Of a stretch of DNA of 64,000 bases, positions 53,861 to 62,968 are shown in pieces (the first letter of the stretch is position 1; each line of letters begins with the position of its first letter). Below the pieces are notes generated by a model. That model did not search any database and was not told the DNA's origin. It worked only from the letters and a program-made list of their open reading frames with translations. The stretch comes from DATFQE01 sp963738205 (GTDB taxonomy: Bacteria; Actinomycetota; Thermoleophilia; Gaiellales; Gaiellaceae): contig CAVTVQ010000007.1 in assembly GCA_963738205.1 (NCBI GenBank), positions 1,302,001-1,366,000 of the forward strand. The letters run 5' to 3'. The position numbers and the translations under genes were made by a program.

Positions 53861-56575
53861 CTATGGCGTGTTCTTCACGTAGGAGAACCTGACGAGCTGG
53901 GCGTCGGCGTTCGCATTGAAGAACCCGTCGCCGTAGGTGAGGAGATAGAAGTTCCCGTCCGGACCGAACTTCATGTCCATCGGGTTGTCGCAGTCGAAGG
54001 GCCGCTCGGGGTTCGGCGGCTGCGGCGGGATGGTGACGCCGCCGCAACTGAGCACGTTCGAGATCTTCAGGACGTCGCCCTTCTTGTCGAGGCGAACCTC
54101 GCGCAGGAAGTCCCGGGTGAACTCGCCGAAGATGAACGACCCGTCGTAGTACTCGGGGAACTTCCCGGGCGCGAAGAGCTTCTTGTCGAAGTCGTACGGC
54201 GATGCCCCGTGCGGGCCGACGCCCCCGCCCGGACCGAACTCCGGGAACAGCTGCGGGCAGGTCGTCGCGCCCGAGCCGTTGTAGTACGAGAAGCACGGCG
54301 TCCCGATCGGCGCCGGCGCGTTGTTGTCGTTGAACGAGTACCAGGCCTCGGGTGTGGTGACCGGCGGCGTCTCCGTTCGGCCGGTGTTCCACTTGGAGGT
54401 GTTGTCGGGGCCACGCTTCGAGTCGTCGCACGTGAACGGCTGCGCCGGCGTGTCGAGCGGCTTCGAGGCCACGTAGTCCCAGCGGAAGTACGGCAGGCTG
54501 GGCGAGTAGCAGAGCGGCCAGCCGTAGTTCGACGGCTTCTCGATCACCTCGATGCGCCCGACACCGGGCGGCCCGCGGAGGGCCTCCGGAACGCGGGAGT
54601 CGGGCGAGTAGTCCGTCACGTATGCGACGTCCTTGGCGTCGAGGTCGAGCCGGAACGGATTCCGGAAGCCCATCGCGTAGATCTCCGGCCTGGTCAGCGG
54701 GGTCCCCGGCTTGAACAGGTTGCCGTTCGGGATCGAGTAGCTCCCGTCGTCGTTGACCTTGATCCGCAGGACCTTCCCGCGGAGGTCGTTGCTGTTCAGC
54801 GCAGAGCGCCGTGCGTCGACGTGCGGCGACCAGAGCAGCCCACCCTGGCGGGTCGTGGCCGGGGTGATCGTGGGGTTGGTCCCCGTCAGCCCCGTGCCGT
54901 CGACGACGAGCTGCGGCACGTCGAGCTGCCGGAAGTCGATCGTCCGGTTGTTCGCGTTGTTGCCGGTGACCGTGACGTCGTCGAGGTTGTCCAGGCCCTC
55001 GAGCGCAGCCTCGACCGCCGCGTTGTTCGCCGCCGCGTTGCCGGGAGTGAACGTGATCGGCCCCGTCGTCTGGGCGCCGAATGTGAGCGTGAACGTCCCG
55101 CCGGTCACGCCCGTGGCCGACAGCGTCTGGATCTCGTTCGTGAGCCCGTCATTGAACGGCCCGAAGCCACCCGAGTTGCCGCCGCCGGCCGGCGTGTCGT
55201 CGCCGGTGACGAGCCACAGGTTGTTCTTCGAGTCGAACGCGATGTCGCCGGCCACGTGGCAGCACGCGCCGCGGTTGACCGGGACCTTGAGGATCTTCTG
55301 CTCAGAGGCCAGGTCGAGATGCGGCGTGGGCGTCTCGACGAGCTTGAAGCGGCTCAGCTGGAAGTAGCCCTTCCAGGGATCCCAGACGTCCACTGACGCG
55401 CCGAACTCGGGCGCGTTCCCGGGCGGCGTCCGCGCGGGGAAGGGCGGATCCATGTCCGCCGGCGAGTAGTAGAGATACATCCACTTGTTCTGGGCGAAGT
55501 CGTTGTCGATCGCGGGCCCGTAGAGACCGTCCTCGCTGTTGTTGTAGACGAGGAATTCGGCCAGGATCGTGTGTGTCGCGCCGTCCGCCGAGTGCAGCCA
55601 GAGCTGTGTGCGCTGGATGTTCTCCGGCGGTGAAGGCTGACCGGGCAGCACGCCCTGGCCGCGGACCGTCTGGATGACGCGGCCGTCCGGCAGGACGTCG
55701 AACCCGATCGGCTCGCCGACCTTGTTGACGTCCGTCGAACCGTTGCGGACCTGGTTCTTCGCGATCACCGTCATCCTGAAGTTGGCGAGCACGGTCGCGC
55801 CGCAGTCGCCCGCCTTCGCGCCCGCGGCCCACTGGATGCCGCCGAGCAGGTGGTGGAGGAACGACTCGGAGGAGTAGCTCTCCGACGTCCCGCCGCGGCC
55901 CGTGTACCAGACCTGGCCGCCGCGAAAGTCCTGGCACCAGGAGATCGGATGGTCGAAGCCCATCGTCCCGCCCGTGTACGTGCCTTCGTCAACGGTCGCC
56001 AGCACGTGCTGGAACCCGCGGACGTTCTCGTCGAAGCTGTACCAACGGTCCGTCTGCGTCCAGCGCTCGGGCAGCCCCTTCGAGGACGGGTGGACGCGGT
56101 CGGCGACCTTGATCGTCGCCTCCTGCGTGTCCACGAGGCCGGTCGAGCGGGCGCCGAACGCATCGGTCAGGAACTGCCACGCAGGCTCGGTCTCGATCGC
56201 CGAGTGGATCCCGACGAAGCCGCCGCCGGCCGCGATGTAGCCCTCGAACGCCGCCCGCTGGGCGTCGTCGAGCACGTCGCCCGACGTGTTGAGGAACACG
56301 ATCGCGCGAAAACGCGCGAGGTTGTCCGACGTGAAGCTCGCTGCATCGTCGGTCGTGGTCACCCCGAAGCCGTTGCGGTCGCCGAGCTCCTGAATGGCCT
56401 GGACGCCCGCCGGCGTGGCCGGATGCTGGTCACCGGCCGTCTTGGTGAAGACGAGTACTAGGTAATCGGAATCAGTCGCGCCTCCTGCCGCCGACGGCAA
56501 TGCCGCCGCCCGGGCGGGCAGGACGCACGCGAACGCGGCCAGGCCGGCGCAGGCCAGCCATCTTCCCCTTCGCAT
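53861..56575 (-). CDS. Secreted ThuA + PQQ-type sugar dehydrogenase fusion
   Basis: 904 residues from ATG 56575 (GGGGGAGAAGG upstream); signal peptide to about residue 25. About 35-260 is a ThuA-like domain (GFVGIHSAIETEPAW, FDHPISWCQDFRGGQVWY). A glucose/sorbosone-dehydrogenase-type propeller follows (VGEPIGFDVLPDGRVIQT, AMGFRNPFRLDLDA, GFF and PDGNFYLL near the end). Inside the propeller, about residues 478-577 are a foreign-looking repeat (TGGTFTLTFGAQTTGPIT, LVVDGTGLTGTNPTI). ThuA-linked genes occur in keto-sugar metabolism by family knowledge. It probably oxidises an extracellular carbohydrate. Confidence 0.9.
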   Translation of the reverse strand: MRRGRWLACAGLAAFACVLPARAAALPSAAGGATDSDYLVLVFTKTAGDQHPATPAGVQAIQELGDRNGFGVTTTDDAASFTSDNLARFRAIVFLNTSGDVLDDAQRAAFEGYIAAGGGFVGIHSAIETEPAWQFLTDAFGARSTGLVDTQEATIKVADRVHPSSKGLPERWTQTDRWYSFDENVRGFQHVLATVDEGTYTGGTMGFDHPISWCQDFRGGQVWYTGRGGTSESYSSESFLHHLLGGIQWAAGAKAGDCGATVLANFRMTVIAKNQVRNGSTDVNKVGEPIGFDVLPDGRVIQTVRGQGVLPGQPSPPENIQRTQLWLHSADGATHTILAEFLVYNNSEDGLYGPAIDNDFAQNKWMYLYYSPADMDPPFPARTPPGNAPEFGASVDVWDPWKGYFQLSRFKLVETPTPHLDLASEQKILKVPVNRGACCHVAGDIAFDSKNNLWLVTGDDTPAGGGNSGGFGPFNDGLTNEIQTLSATGVTGGTFTLTFGAQTTGPITFTPGNAAANNAAVEAALEGLDNLDDVTVTGNNANNRTIDFRQLDVPQLVVDGTGLTGTNPTITPATTRQGGLLWSPHVDARRSALNSNDLRGKVLRIKVNDDGSYSIPNGNLFKPGTPLTRPEIYAMGFRNPFRLDLDAKDVAYVTDYSPDSRVPEALRGPPGVGRIEVIEKPSNYGWPLCYSPSLPYFRWDYVASKPLDTPAQPFTCDDSKRGPDNTSKWNTGRTETPPVTTPEAWYSFNDNNAPAPIGTPCFSYYNGSGATTCPQLFPEFGPGGGVGPHGASPYDFDKKLFAPGKFPEYYDGSFIFGEFTRDFLREVRLDKKGDVLKISNVLSCGGVTIPPQPPNPERPFDCDNPMDMKFGPDGNFYLLTYGDGFFNANADAQLVRFSYVKNTP

Positions 56576-56795
56576 CCTTCTCCCCCTTGCTGAGGTTCGC
56601 CTGCGGCCCCCGGTACCGGAATCGCGCGCAGCCGAATACAGCTTCACTGCCGCATTCGGGGCCTCGACGGGGCGGCCGCCCATGCTGGGTGCCGACCCTA
56701 ACGGATCTTTTGTCGCCGTGCGGACGAAGTGTGTACAAGATGAGCCTACATAGGTGTATGTTTCAGCAGAAGTGCGGCGGAAGCGAGCTCAGGGT

Positions 56796-56801
56796 TACAC
56801 T
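56796..56801 (+). promoter_or_regulatory. -10 box of a probable leaderless promoter (TACACT)
   Basis: TACACT ends 6 bases before the GTG at 56808, the preferred start of the ROK regulator. It is the same hexamer as before murQ and the CtaG-like gene. Confidence 0.55.
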
Positions 56802-56807
56802 CGCCGC

Positions 56808-58076
56808 GTGGCGAGAAACGTGTCGCCACCTGCGGACGATCGGCTCACCGGGCTCGTGACCGTGCTCGATTTCGTCCGGACGCACGGGTCGACGACTCGG
56901 GCGGCGCTCGTCCATTCCACCGGCCTCGGCCGCGCGGTCGTGACGCAGCGCGTTGCCGAGCTGATCGACTACGGCGTGCTGGCGGAGGGCGATCTGGGGC
57001 CGTCGACCGGCGGGCGTGCGCCGCGCCTCGTCCGCTTCCGTGCCGACGCCGGCCACCTGCTCGTGGCGGACCTCGGCGCGACGAGCATGGACGTCGCCGT
57101 CGCCGACCTGTCCGGATCGATCCTCGCCCACGTCCAGGAGCCGTGCAGCATCGCCGCCGGCCCCGAGAGCATCCTCGCCCGCGTCGACGAGCTCTTCGCC
57201 GGGAGCCTCGGCGGCGAGTTGCGGCCGGGCTCCCTGTGGGGGATCGGCATCGGCGTGCCCGGCCCGGTCGAGTTCGACACCGGCCGGCCGGTCGCACCGC
57301 CGATCATGCCCGGCTGGGACCGCTACTCCGTCCGGGAGCGTTTCGCCCAGTACCAGGTCCCGGTATGGGTCGACAACGACGTGAACGTGATGGCCCTCGG
57401 CGAGTGTCAGGCCGGCAGCGCACGGGGCCACGACAACGTGGTGTTCGTGAAGATCGGCACCGGCATCGGCGCGGGCATCGTCATGAAGGGCAAGCTGCAC
57501 CGCGGCGCTCAGGGCTGCGCCGGCGACGTCGGGCACATCCAGATCACCGACGATCCGGCGGTCGTCTGCCGGTGCGGCAACATCGGCTGTCTGGAGGCGC
57601 TCGCCGGAGGGGGAGCTCTGGGCCGGGATGCCGAGTCGGCCGCGCGGGAGGGGCGCAGTCCGTTCCTTCGGAGGCTCCTGGAGGAGCAGGGCTCACTCGC
57701 GGCGGTGGACGTCGCCCGTGGCGCGAGCCACGGCGACCCGACCTGCGTCGAGCTGCTCACGAACGCGGCCCGGCAGGTCGGCCACATGCTCGCGAGCGTC
57801 GTGAACTTCTTCAACCCGTCGCTGATCGTGATCGGCGGCGGCGTTGCAGGTGCCGGCGATCAGCTGCTTGCGACGATCCGAGAGACCGTCTACCGACGTT
57901 CGCTCCCGCTGGCGACCCGAGAGCTCGTCGTCAAGCGGTCGGCGCTGGGTGACCGTGCGGGCGTCGTCGGCGCGGCTGCGATCGTGACGGACGAGCTGTT
58001 CAGGGCCACTCACCTGACGCAATGGCTCGACGTCGGCACTCCCAACGGCGGGCACGTGGTGGCGGCTCCCCACTGA
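56808..58076 (+). CDS. ROK-family transcriptional regulator
   Basis: 422 residues from GTG 56808; the frame also has an ATG at 56754. N-terminal winged helix-turn-helix (about 15-75: TTRAALVHSTGLGRAVVTQRV) followed by a ROK sugar-kinase-like domain: DLGATSMDVAVADLSG, GIGVPGPVEFD, VKIGTGIGAGIV and the zinc-site C-R-C-G-N-I-G-C (cysteines in VCRCGNIGCLEALAG). The HTH shows it is a repressor-type ROK protein, not a kinase for the amino-sugar cluster. It is divergent from the ThuA fusion and upstream of the importer, which it likely controls. Confidence 0.92.
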   Translation: MARNVSPPADDRLTGLVTVLDFVRTHGSTTRAALVHSTGLGRAVVTQRVAELIDYGVLAEGDLGPSTGGRAPRLVRFRADAGHLLVADLGATSMDVAVADLSGSILAHVQEPCSIAAGPESILARVDELFAGSLGGELRPGSLWGIGIGVPGPVEFDTGRPVAPPIMPGWDRYSVRERFAQYQVPVWVDNDVNVMALGECQAGSARGHDNVVFVKIGTGIGAGIVMKGKLHRGAQGCAGDVGHIQITDDPAVVCRCGNIGCLEALAGGGALGRDAESAAREGRSPFLRRLLEEQGSLAAVDVARGASHGDPTCVELLTNAARQVGHMLASVVNFFNPSLIVIGGGVAGAGDQLLATIRETVYRRSLPLATRELVVKRSALGDRAGVVGAAAIVTDELFRATHLTQWLDVGTPNGGHVVAAPH

Positions 58077-58245
58077 TGCCGCGGCACGGTCGAAGCTTGC
58101 CCGCCCGTTCGTGTGATCGCCCGCGTCTTGCGGGACGTAGAACCGATGTAAGAACATGGTCAGTGCGTGCGGAAGAGCGGAAGGAGGGGTGCTCGACACG
58201 AGCCCAGTTCCGAACAGTTCCCAAACGGACAGGAGGAAGACCTAG

Positions 58246-59301
58246 ATGAGTAGACGTCCACATCGCCGAGGCGCTTTGCGGCTCGGCGTGTTTTTCGCCG
58301 CCTGCGGCCTCGTGATCGCGGGCTTCGCCGCGACGGGCCAGGCGACCAGCACGCAGAAGAAGTACACGCTCGGCATCTCCAACACGCTCGTCGGAAACGG
58401 CTGGCGCGAGGGGATGATCTGCTCGATCAAGGCCCAGGCTCTGAAGAGCGGTCAGGTGTCCGACCTGCGGATCGCGCACCGCCAGACGGACACGGCCGGG
58501 CAGATCGCCGACATCCGGACGATGATCTCCGCCGGTGTCAACGCGATCATCATCAACCCGTCCAACGCGGCGGCGCTGAAGCCGGTCGCACAACAGGCGC
58601 GCAGCCGGGGCATCACCGTCGTGTTCATCGACCAGTACGTGAACGCACCCGGCGTCTACAACGCCACCAACGACCAGGTCGCGTACGGTCGCGTCGGCGC
58701 AGAGTGGCTGTTCAAGAAGATCGGCGGCCGCGGCAACGTCGTCGAGATGCGTGGGATCGCCGGCGTGCCGGCCGACACCGATCGGCACAAGGGCTTCCTG
58801 CAGGCCAAGAAGAAGTACCCGAACATCAAGGTCGTGAAGTCGGTCTTCACCGGGTGGCAGTTCGCTCCCGGCGGCAAGCAGATGCTCGACATCCTGAACT
58901 CCGGCCAGCAGGTCGACGGGGTCTGGACCTCGGGTATCGACTACACGGTCGTCAACGCGTTCAAGACAGCGAAGAAGCCGTACGTCCCCGTCGTCGGCGC
59001 GGACAACTTCGGCTTCATCCGCCAGGTCAAGACGCGGGCGCCTGGCTTCCAGGGCGCGGCTGTGACGAACCCGTCGTCGATCGGCGGCGTCGGCGTCTCG
59101 GTCGCACTCAAGGCGCTCAACAAGCAGTCCGTGCCCAAGTGGGTCAAGCTGCGGCCGGACGTGTGGACGTGGCCATCGGACAAGGCGAAGATCAACAAGT
59201 TCGCCCAGCCGGGCGCCGCGGCGGATGCGAGCGCACAGCTCCAGATCGCGCCGTGGACGACGTACAGCCTGTCGCAGTACAAGGCGTGCAAGGGCCCCTA
59301 G
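58246..59301 (+). CDS. Sugar ABC transporter substrate-binding protein (RbsB-like)
   Basis: 351 residues from ATG 58246 with AGGAGGAAGA upstream. Signal peptide MSRRPHRRGALRLGVFFAAC, then Peripla_BP_4 binding protein (YTLGISNTLVGNGWREGM, INPSNAAALKPVAQQA, VDGVWTSGIDYT). The signal ends with a Cys (AAC near residue 20), but the lipobox is weak, so lipidation is unsure. The family binds ribose, inositol, xylose and similar sugars. The following ATPase, two permeases and iolC point to an inositol-like ligand (inference). Confidence 0.93.
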   Translation: MSRRPHRRGALRLGVFFAACGLVIAGFAATGQATSTQKKYTLGISNTLVGNGWREGMICSIKAQALKSGQVSDLRIAHRQTDTAGQIADIRTMISAGVNAIIINPSNAAALKPVAQQARSRGITVVFIDQYVNAPGVYNATNDQVAYGRVGAEWLFKKIGGRGNVVEMRGIAGVPADTDRHKGFLQAKKKYPNIKVVKSVFTGWQFAPGGKQMLDILNSGQQVDGVWTSGIDYTVVNAFKTAKKPYVPVVGADNFGFIRQVKTRAPGFQGAAVTNPSSIGGVGVSVALKALNKQSVPKWVKLRPDVWTWPSDKAKINKFAQPGAAADASAQLQIAPWTTYSLSQYKACKGP

Positions 59302-59319
59302 CCGCAGGCTGGATCTCAC

Positions 59320-59345
59320 GGAGGGGGCGGCTCGCCGCCCCCTCC
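59320..59345 (+). terminator. 11-bp GC hairpin between binding protein and ATPase genes
   Basis: GGAGGGGGCGG and CCGCCCCCTCC enclose a CTCG loop; a pyrimidine-rich TTCTCTT follows, then the ATPase ribosome-binding site. Probably a partial terminator or mRNA stabiliser giving more binding protein than ATPase. Confidence 0.6.
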
Positions 59346-59362
59346 TTCTCTTCGGAGACGCC

Positions 59363-60877
59363 ATGAGCGACGCGGCGGCGCCGCTCCTCGAAGCACGCGG
59401 AGTCGCCAAGCACTACGGGCCGGTCTTGGCCCTCCGCTCGGCCGACCTCTCGGTCGCCGCCGGCGAGGTGCATGCGCTGCTCGGCGCCAACGGCGCGGGC
59501 AAGAGCACGCTCGTCAAGTGCCTCACCGGCGTGATCCGGCCCGACAGCGGCACCATCTCGGTCGCCGGCCGCCAGGCACGGCCGCGCTCGCCGATGCACG
59601 CCGCGCGCCGCCTCGGGCTCTCGCCGGTCTTCCAGGATCCAGCGCTGGTGCCGGATCTCTCCGTGGCGCAGAACCTGCGGCTGACGCGATCGTCCGTCGA
59701 TGCCGTGCGCGCCCAGCTCGCCGCCATGGAGCTCAAGGTCAGCTTTCGCGAGCTCGTGGGAGACCTGCCGCTGCCGATCCTCCGCATGCTGGATCTGGCG
59801 CGGGCGCTCACGCACGACCCGCAGCTTCTGATTCTCGACGAGATCACCGCAGCGCTTCCGTCCGACCTCGCCGAGCGCGTCTTCGCGGTGATGCGCGAGC
59901 GACGCGAGCGCGGCCGGTCGGTGCTCTTCATCACGCACCGGTTGGCGGAGGTGATTGCGACCTGTGATCGCGCCACCGTTCTGCGCGACGGGCGCAACGT
60001 CGACACGATGGTGCCTCGGGAAGGCGGAGAGGCACGGATCGTCGAGATCATGCTCGGGCCCGAGGCGGCCCGTGCGGAAGCCGAGGCCTCGGCGGTCGAG
60101 GATGCCGAGCTGGCGCCCGACCGTGAGGCGGAGGCGGAGGCGACCGCGGTCCTGGAGGTCGACGAGCTTCAGGTCGGGGGTGTGCGGGGGATCTCGTTCG
60201 CGCTTCGGCGCGGCGAGGTGCTCGGCATCGCCGCCCTCGAGGGCCAGGGGCAGGACGAGCTCTTCGAGGCGCTCGCCGGTCAGCGCCGGCATGACGGCGG
60301 CGAGCTCCGAGTGGACGGGAAGGCCTTCCGGCCACGCCATCCGTACGACGCCGTGCGCCGGAAGGTCGTCCTCGTGCCGCCGGACCGGCTGCTTGCGCTG
60401 CTGCCACAGCGATCCGTGCGCGAGAACGTGGCCGCACCGCTCTACAACTCACCCTTGCGCTGGGGCCCGATCAACATGCGCGAGGAGGGCAGGCGGGTCC
60501 GGAAGGCGGTCGACGCGCTGAAGATCGACATGCGTGCAGCGCGCCAGGTGCGACGGCTCTCCGGCGGCAACCAGCAGAAGGTGACGATCGCGCGCTGGCT
60601 CGCGTCGGGCTTCGCCGTGCTGCTCTGCAACGACCCGACGCGAGGCATCGACGTGGGCACGAAACGGCAGGTCTACGCGCTGCTGCGCGAGCTGGCCGAC
60701 GACGGCGCCGCGATCCTGTTCTTCAGCTCCGAGCTCGCCGAGTTCCCGCTCGTCTGCGACCGGGTGCTGACGGTCTACGGTGGCCGCGTCACCGCCGAGC
60801 TCGCCGGCGCCGCCGCCGCCGAGGCGACGCTCCTGCAGGCCATGCACGGCCTCCAGTTCGGCGAGGCGGTGGCGTGA
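59363..60877 (+). CDS. Sugar ABC transporter ATPase with two nucleotide-binding domains (RbsA type)
   Basis: 504 residues from the ATG at 59363 (TTCGGAGACGCC upstream). The first domain has intact Walker A (GANGAGKST) and Walker B (LLILDEITAAL), but its signature loop reads PLPILRMLDLA instead of LSGG. The second lacks a normal Walker A (ALEGQGQDEL) but has a good signature LSGGNQQKV, with Walker B CNDPTRGID in place of DEPT. Pairing first Walker sites with the second signature leaves one working ATP site, as in RbsA/XylG proteins. It energises the two permeases that follow. Confidence 0.95.
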   Translation: MSDAAAPLLEARGVAKHYGPVLALRSADLSVAAGEVHALLGANGAGKSTLVKCLTGVIRPDSGTISVAGRQARPRSPMHAARRLGLSPVFQDPALVPDLSVAQNLRLTRSSVDAVRAQLAAMELKVSFRELVGDLPLPILRMLDLARALTHDPQLLILDEITAALPSDLAERVFAVMRERRERGRSVLFITHRLAEVIATCDRATVLRDGRNVDTMVPREGGEARIVEIMLGPEAARAEAEASAVEDAELAPDREAEAEATAVLEVDELQVGGVRGISFALRRGEVLGIAALEGQGQDELFEALAGQRRHDGGELRVDGKAFRPRHPYDAVRRKVVLVPPDRLLALLPQRSVRENVAAPLYNSPLRWGPINMREEGRRVRKAVDALKIDMRAARQVRRLSGGNQQKVTIARWLASGFAVLLCNDPTRGIDVGTKRQVYALLRELADDGAAILFFSSELAEFPLVCDRVLTVYGGRVTAELAGAAAAEATLLQAMHGLQFGEAVA

Positions 60878-60929
60878 GACGCCGCTTGCGGTGTCTCGTT
60901 CAGGACGTCCGGGCTTTGCCCGCGCGTCC
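60876..60929 (+). other. Two hairpins between ATPase and permease genes
   Basis: 60876-60897 (GAGAC...CCGC tt GCGG...GTCTC, overlapping the ATPase stop codon) and 60903-60929 (GGACG...CGGGC ttt GCCCG...CGTCC). The 97-base gap holds nothing else obvious. They may tune expression or stabilise the transcript inside the operon. Confidence 0.5.
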
Positions 60930-60974
60930 GTCTGAAATGACCGGTCGACGCGTCTTCCTACGGGAGAGGTCGTC

Positions 60975-61976
60975 GTGAGCGCCGCTCCTGCGACGACCGC
61001 GCTCGAGTTCCGCGGCCCACCGCCGTGGCGGCGAGCGCTCCGCCTCCACGGCTGGACGATCGCCATCTGGCTCGTGCTGATCGCGATGGTGCCGTACTGG
61101 CGCTCCCTGACGCAGCAGGACTTCAAGTTCGACCTGCAGTCGCTCGCGATCGACGCGCTGCCGCTCTGCTTCGCCGCGATGGCGCAGGCAGTCATCGTCA
61201 TCTCAGGCGGCATCGACCTCTCGATCGGCTCGCTGATGGGCGTCGTGAACGTCCTGAGTGCACGCGAGATGGTCGACATGAGCTTCCGCCAGGCGATCGC
61301 GTTCTCGCTCCTCCTGATCCTGCTCACCGCCCTGGCGAGCGGATTCACGGGCCTGATCATCACGCTGACACGGATCCCCGACATCGTCGTGACGCTCGGG
61401 ATGCTCTTCGTCTGGCAAGGCGTGGCGCTCTGGATCATGGAGATCCCCGGCGGCGGCGTTCCCGTCGACTACTCGGACCTGGCGCTGGGAGATTTCGGCT
61501 CCACCGTGATCCCGAATGCGGCCGTGGTCGTCTTCGCCGCGCTGCTGCTCGTGTGGGTGCCGCTGCGCTGGCTGCGTCCGGGCCTGGCGCTCTATGCGAT
61601 CGGGTCGAATCGCAACGCCGCCTACCTGAGCGGCATCAGCGTCGCTCGAACGCGCGTCGGTGCCTATCTGCTCGCCGGTGTCTTCACGGGCCTGGCCGGG
61701 CTTGCGCTCTCGGCGTCGTCGGGCATCGGCGACCCCAACTCCGGGACGACGTACACACTGAACAGCGTCGCCGCCGTCGTGCTCGGGGGCGTGTCGCTGC
61801 TGGGCGGCGTGGGCGGGCTGATCGGCGTCATCGCCGCCGCCTACGTCCTCACCCTCTCGAAGATCATCCTCCTGCTCCGCGGCACCGACCCGAACTACGC
61901 GAACGTCTACCAGGGCGCGCTGATCATCCTCGTCGTGGTCATCGGCGGCCTGCTCACGAGGAAGACGCGCGCGTGA
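60975..61976 (+). CDS. Sugar ABC transporter permease (RbsC type)
   Basis: 333 residues from GTG 60975 (GGGAGAGG upstream). Eight to ten helices, with AQAVIVISGGIDLSIGSLMG (the conserved GGIDLSIG stretch of RbsC/BPD_transp_2 permeases) and GDPNSGTTYTLNSVAAVVLG near residue 260. It forms half of the channel. Its stop overlaps the GTG of the second permease (GTGA). Two different permeases suggest a heterodimer. Confidence 0.95.
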   Translation: MSAAPATTALEFRGPPPWRRALRLHGWTIAIWLVLIAMVPYWRSLTQQDFKFDLQSLAIDALPLCFAAMAQAVIVISGGIDLSIGSLMGVVNVLSAREMVDMSFRQAIAFSLLLILLTALASGFTGLIITLTRIPDIVVTLGMLFVWQGVALWIMEIPGGGVPVDYSDLALGDFGSTVIPNAAVVVFAALLLVWVPLRWLRPGLALYAIGSNRNAAYLSGISVARTRVGAYLLAGVFTGLAGLALSASSGIGDPNSGTTYTLNSVAAVVLGGVSLLGGVGGLIGVIAAAYVLTLSKIILLLRGTDPNYANVYQGALIILVVVIGGLLTRKTRA

Positions 61977-62968
61977 GCGTCGTGCCGGACACCCTCGAGC
62001 GCGAGACCCGCTTCCGCGCGGCGCAGCGCTTCCTCGCGGACAACCCCGTCGTCGTGCTCGTGGCGGTGCTCGTGCTGCTGTTCGTGCTGACCGATCTCGT
62101 CAACCGGAACGAGACCGGCGAGCCGTTCGTCACCTGGAACCAGCTCTCGACCACGTTCCTCGTCGCCGCGCCGCTCGGGATGATCGCCGCGGGGCAGACG
62201 CTGGTGATGCTGACGGGCGGCGTCGACCTGTCGGTGGCGCTGACCGCGACCGCCGCGGCGTTCGCCACCTCGTGGCAGGGCGGGAACGGGACGACGCAGG
62301 GGATCGTCGCGGGGCTCGCGGTCGGCGTCGGGATCGGGCTCGCCAACGGCATCGGCGTCGGCATCTTCCGCGTAAACCCGCTGATCATGACCCTGGGCAC
62401 GTCGTCGGTGACGTTCGGGCTGCTGTCGATCTACGCAGGCAGATCGTTCGAGAAGGTGGTGCCCGGCCTCGTCTCGACCCTGGGGTCGGACCGGTTCTTC
62501 GACTACTTGCCCGCGAACCTGATCCTCTGGACGGTGCTCGCGGTGCTGCTGATCCTCGGGCTCAGCTACACGGGGTATGGACGGATGCTCTATGCCGTCG
62601 GCGACAACGAGGTCGCGGCGCGGCTCGTCGGCGTCCGCGTCTGGCAGGTGCTCGTGGTCGTCTACGCCCTTTGCGGCCTGTTCAGCGCCATCGGAGGCCT
62701 CCTGCTCGTCGGGTTCACGAACAACCCCGACCTCGGCCTCGCGAGTCCGTACCTGCTGCAGTCGGTGGCGGCCGTGGTCATCGGCGGCACGTCGATCTTC
62801 GGCGGCTGGGGGAGCTACAGCGGCACGATCGTCGGGGTGCTCATCCTCACCGTGCTGGGCTCGCTGCTGACGCTCCTCAACTCCGACGAGTGGCAGCGCC
62901 AGGTGATCTACGGCTCGATCATCATCATCCTGACCGCGATCTACGCGCGCGTCTCCGGTTCGGAGTGA
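61973..62968 (+). CDS. Sugar ABC transporter permease (RbsC type)
   Basis: 331 residues from GTG 61973. Same family as the preceding gene: GQTLVMLTGGVDLSVALTAT and LQSVAAVVIGGTSIFGG are conserved. First helix near residues 25-44 (VVVLVAVLVLLFVLTDLV). Coupled on both sides by GTGA overlaps, so the two permeases and iolC should be made together. Confidence 0.95.
   Translation: MSVVPDTLERETRFRAAQRFLADNPVVVLVAVLVLLFVLTDLVNRNETGEPFVTWNQLSTTFLVAAPLGMIAAGQTLVMLTGGVDLSVALTATAAAFATSWQGGNGTTQGIVAGLAVGVGIGLANGIGVGIFRVNPLIMTLGTSSVTFGLLSIYAGRSFEKVVPGLVSTLGSDRFFDYLPANLILWTVLAVLLILGLSYTGYGRMLYAVGDNEVAARLVGVRVWQVLVVVYALCGLFSAIGGLLLVGFTNNPDLGLASPYLLQSVAAVVIGGTSIFGGWGSYSGTIVGVLILTVLGSLLTLLNSDEWQRQVIYGSIIIILTAIYARVSGSE

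Noticed and set aside
56808..58076. ROK protein as the missing amino-sugar kinase
   Set aside because: It has an N-terminal DNA-binding domain and sits with the inositol-type importer, so a repressor role is more likely.
58146..58157. ATGT-AAGA-ACAT palindrome upstream of the importer
   Set aside because: Only 4-bp arms; too common by chance to call an operator, though it lies in the right gap for the ROK regulator.
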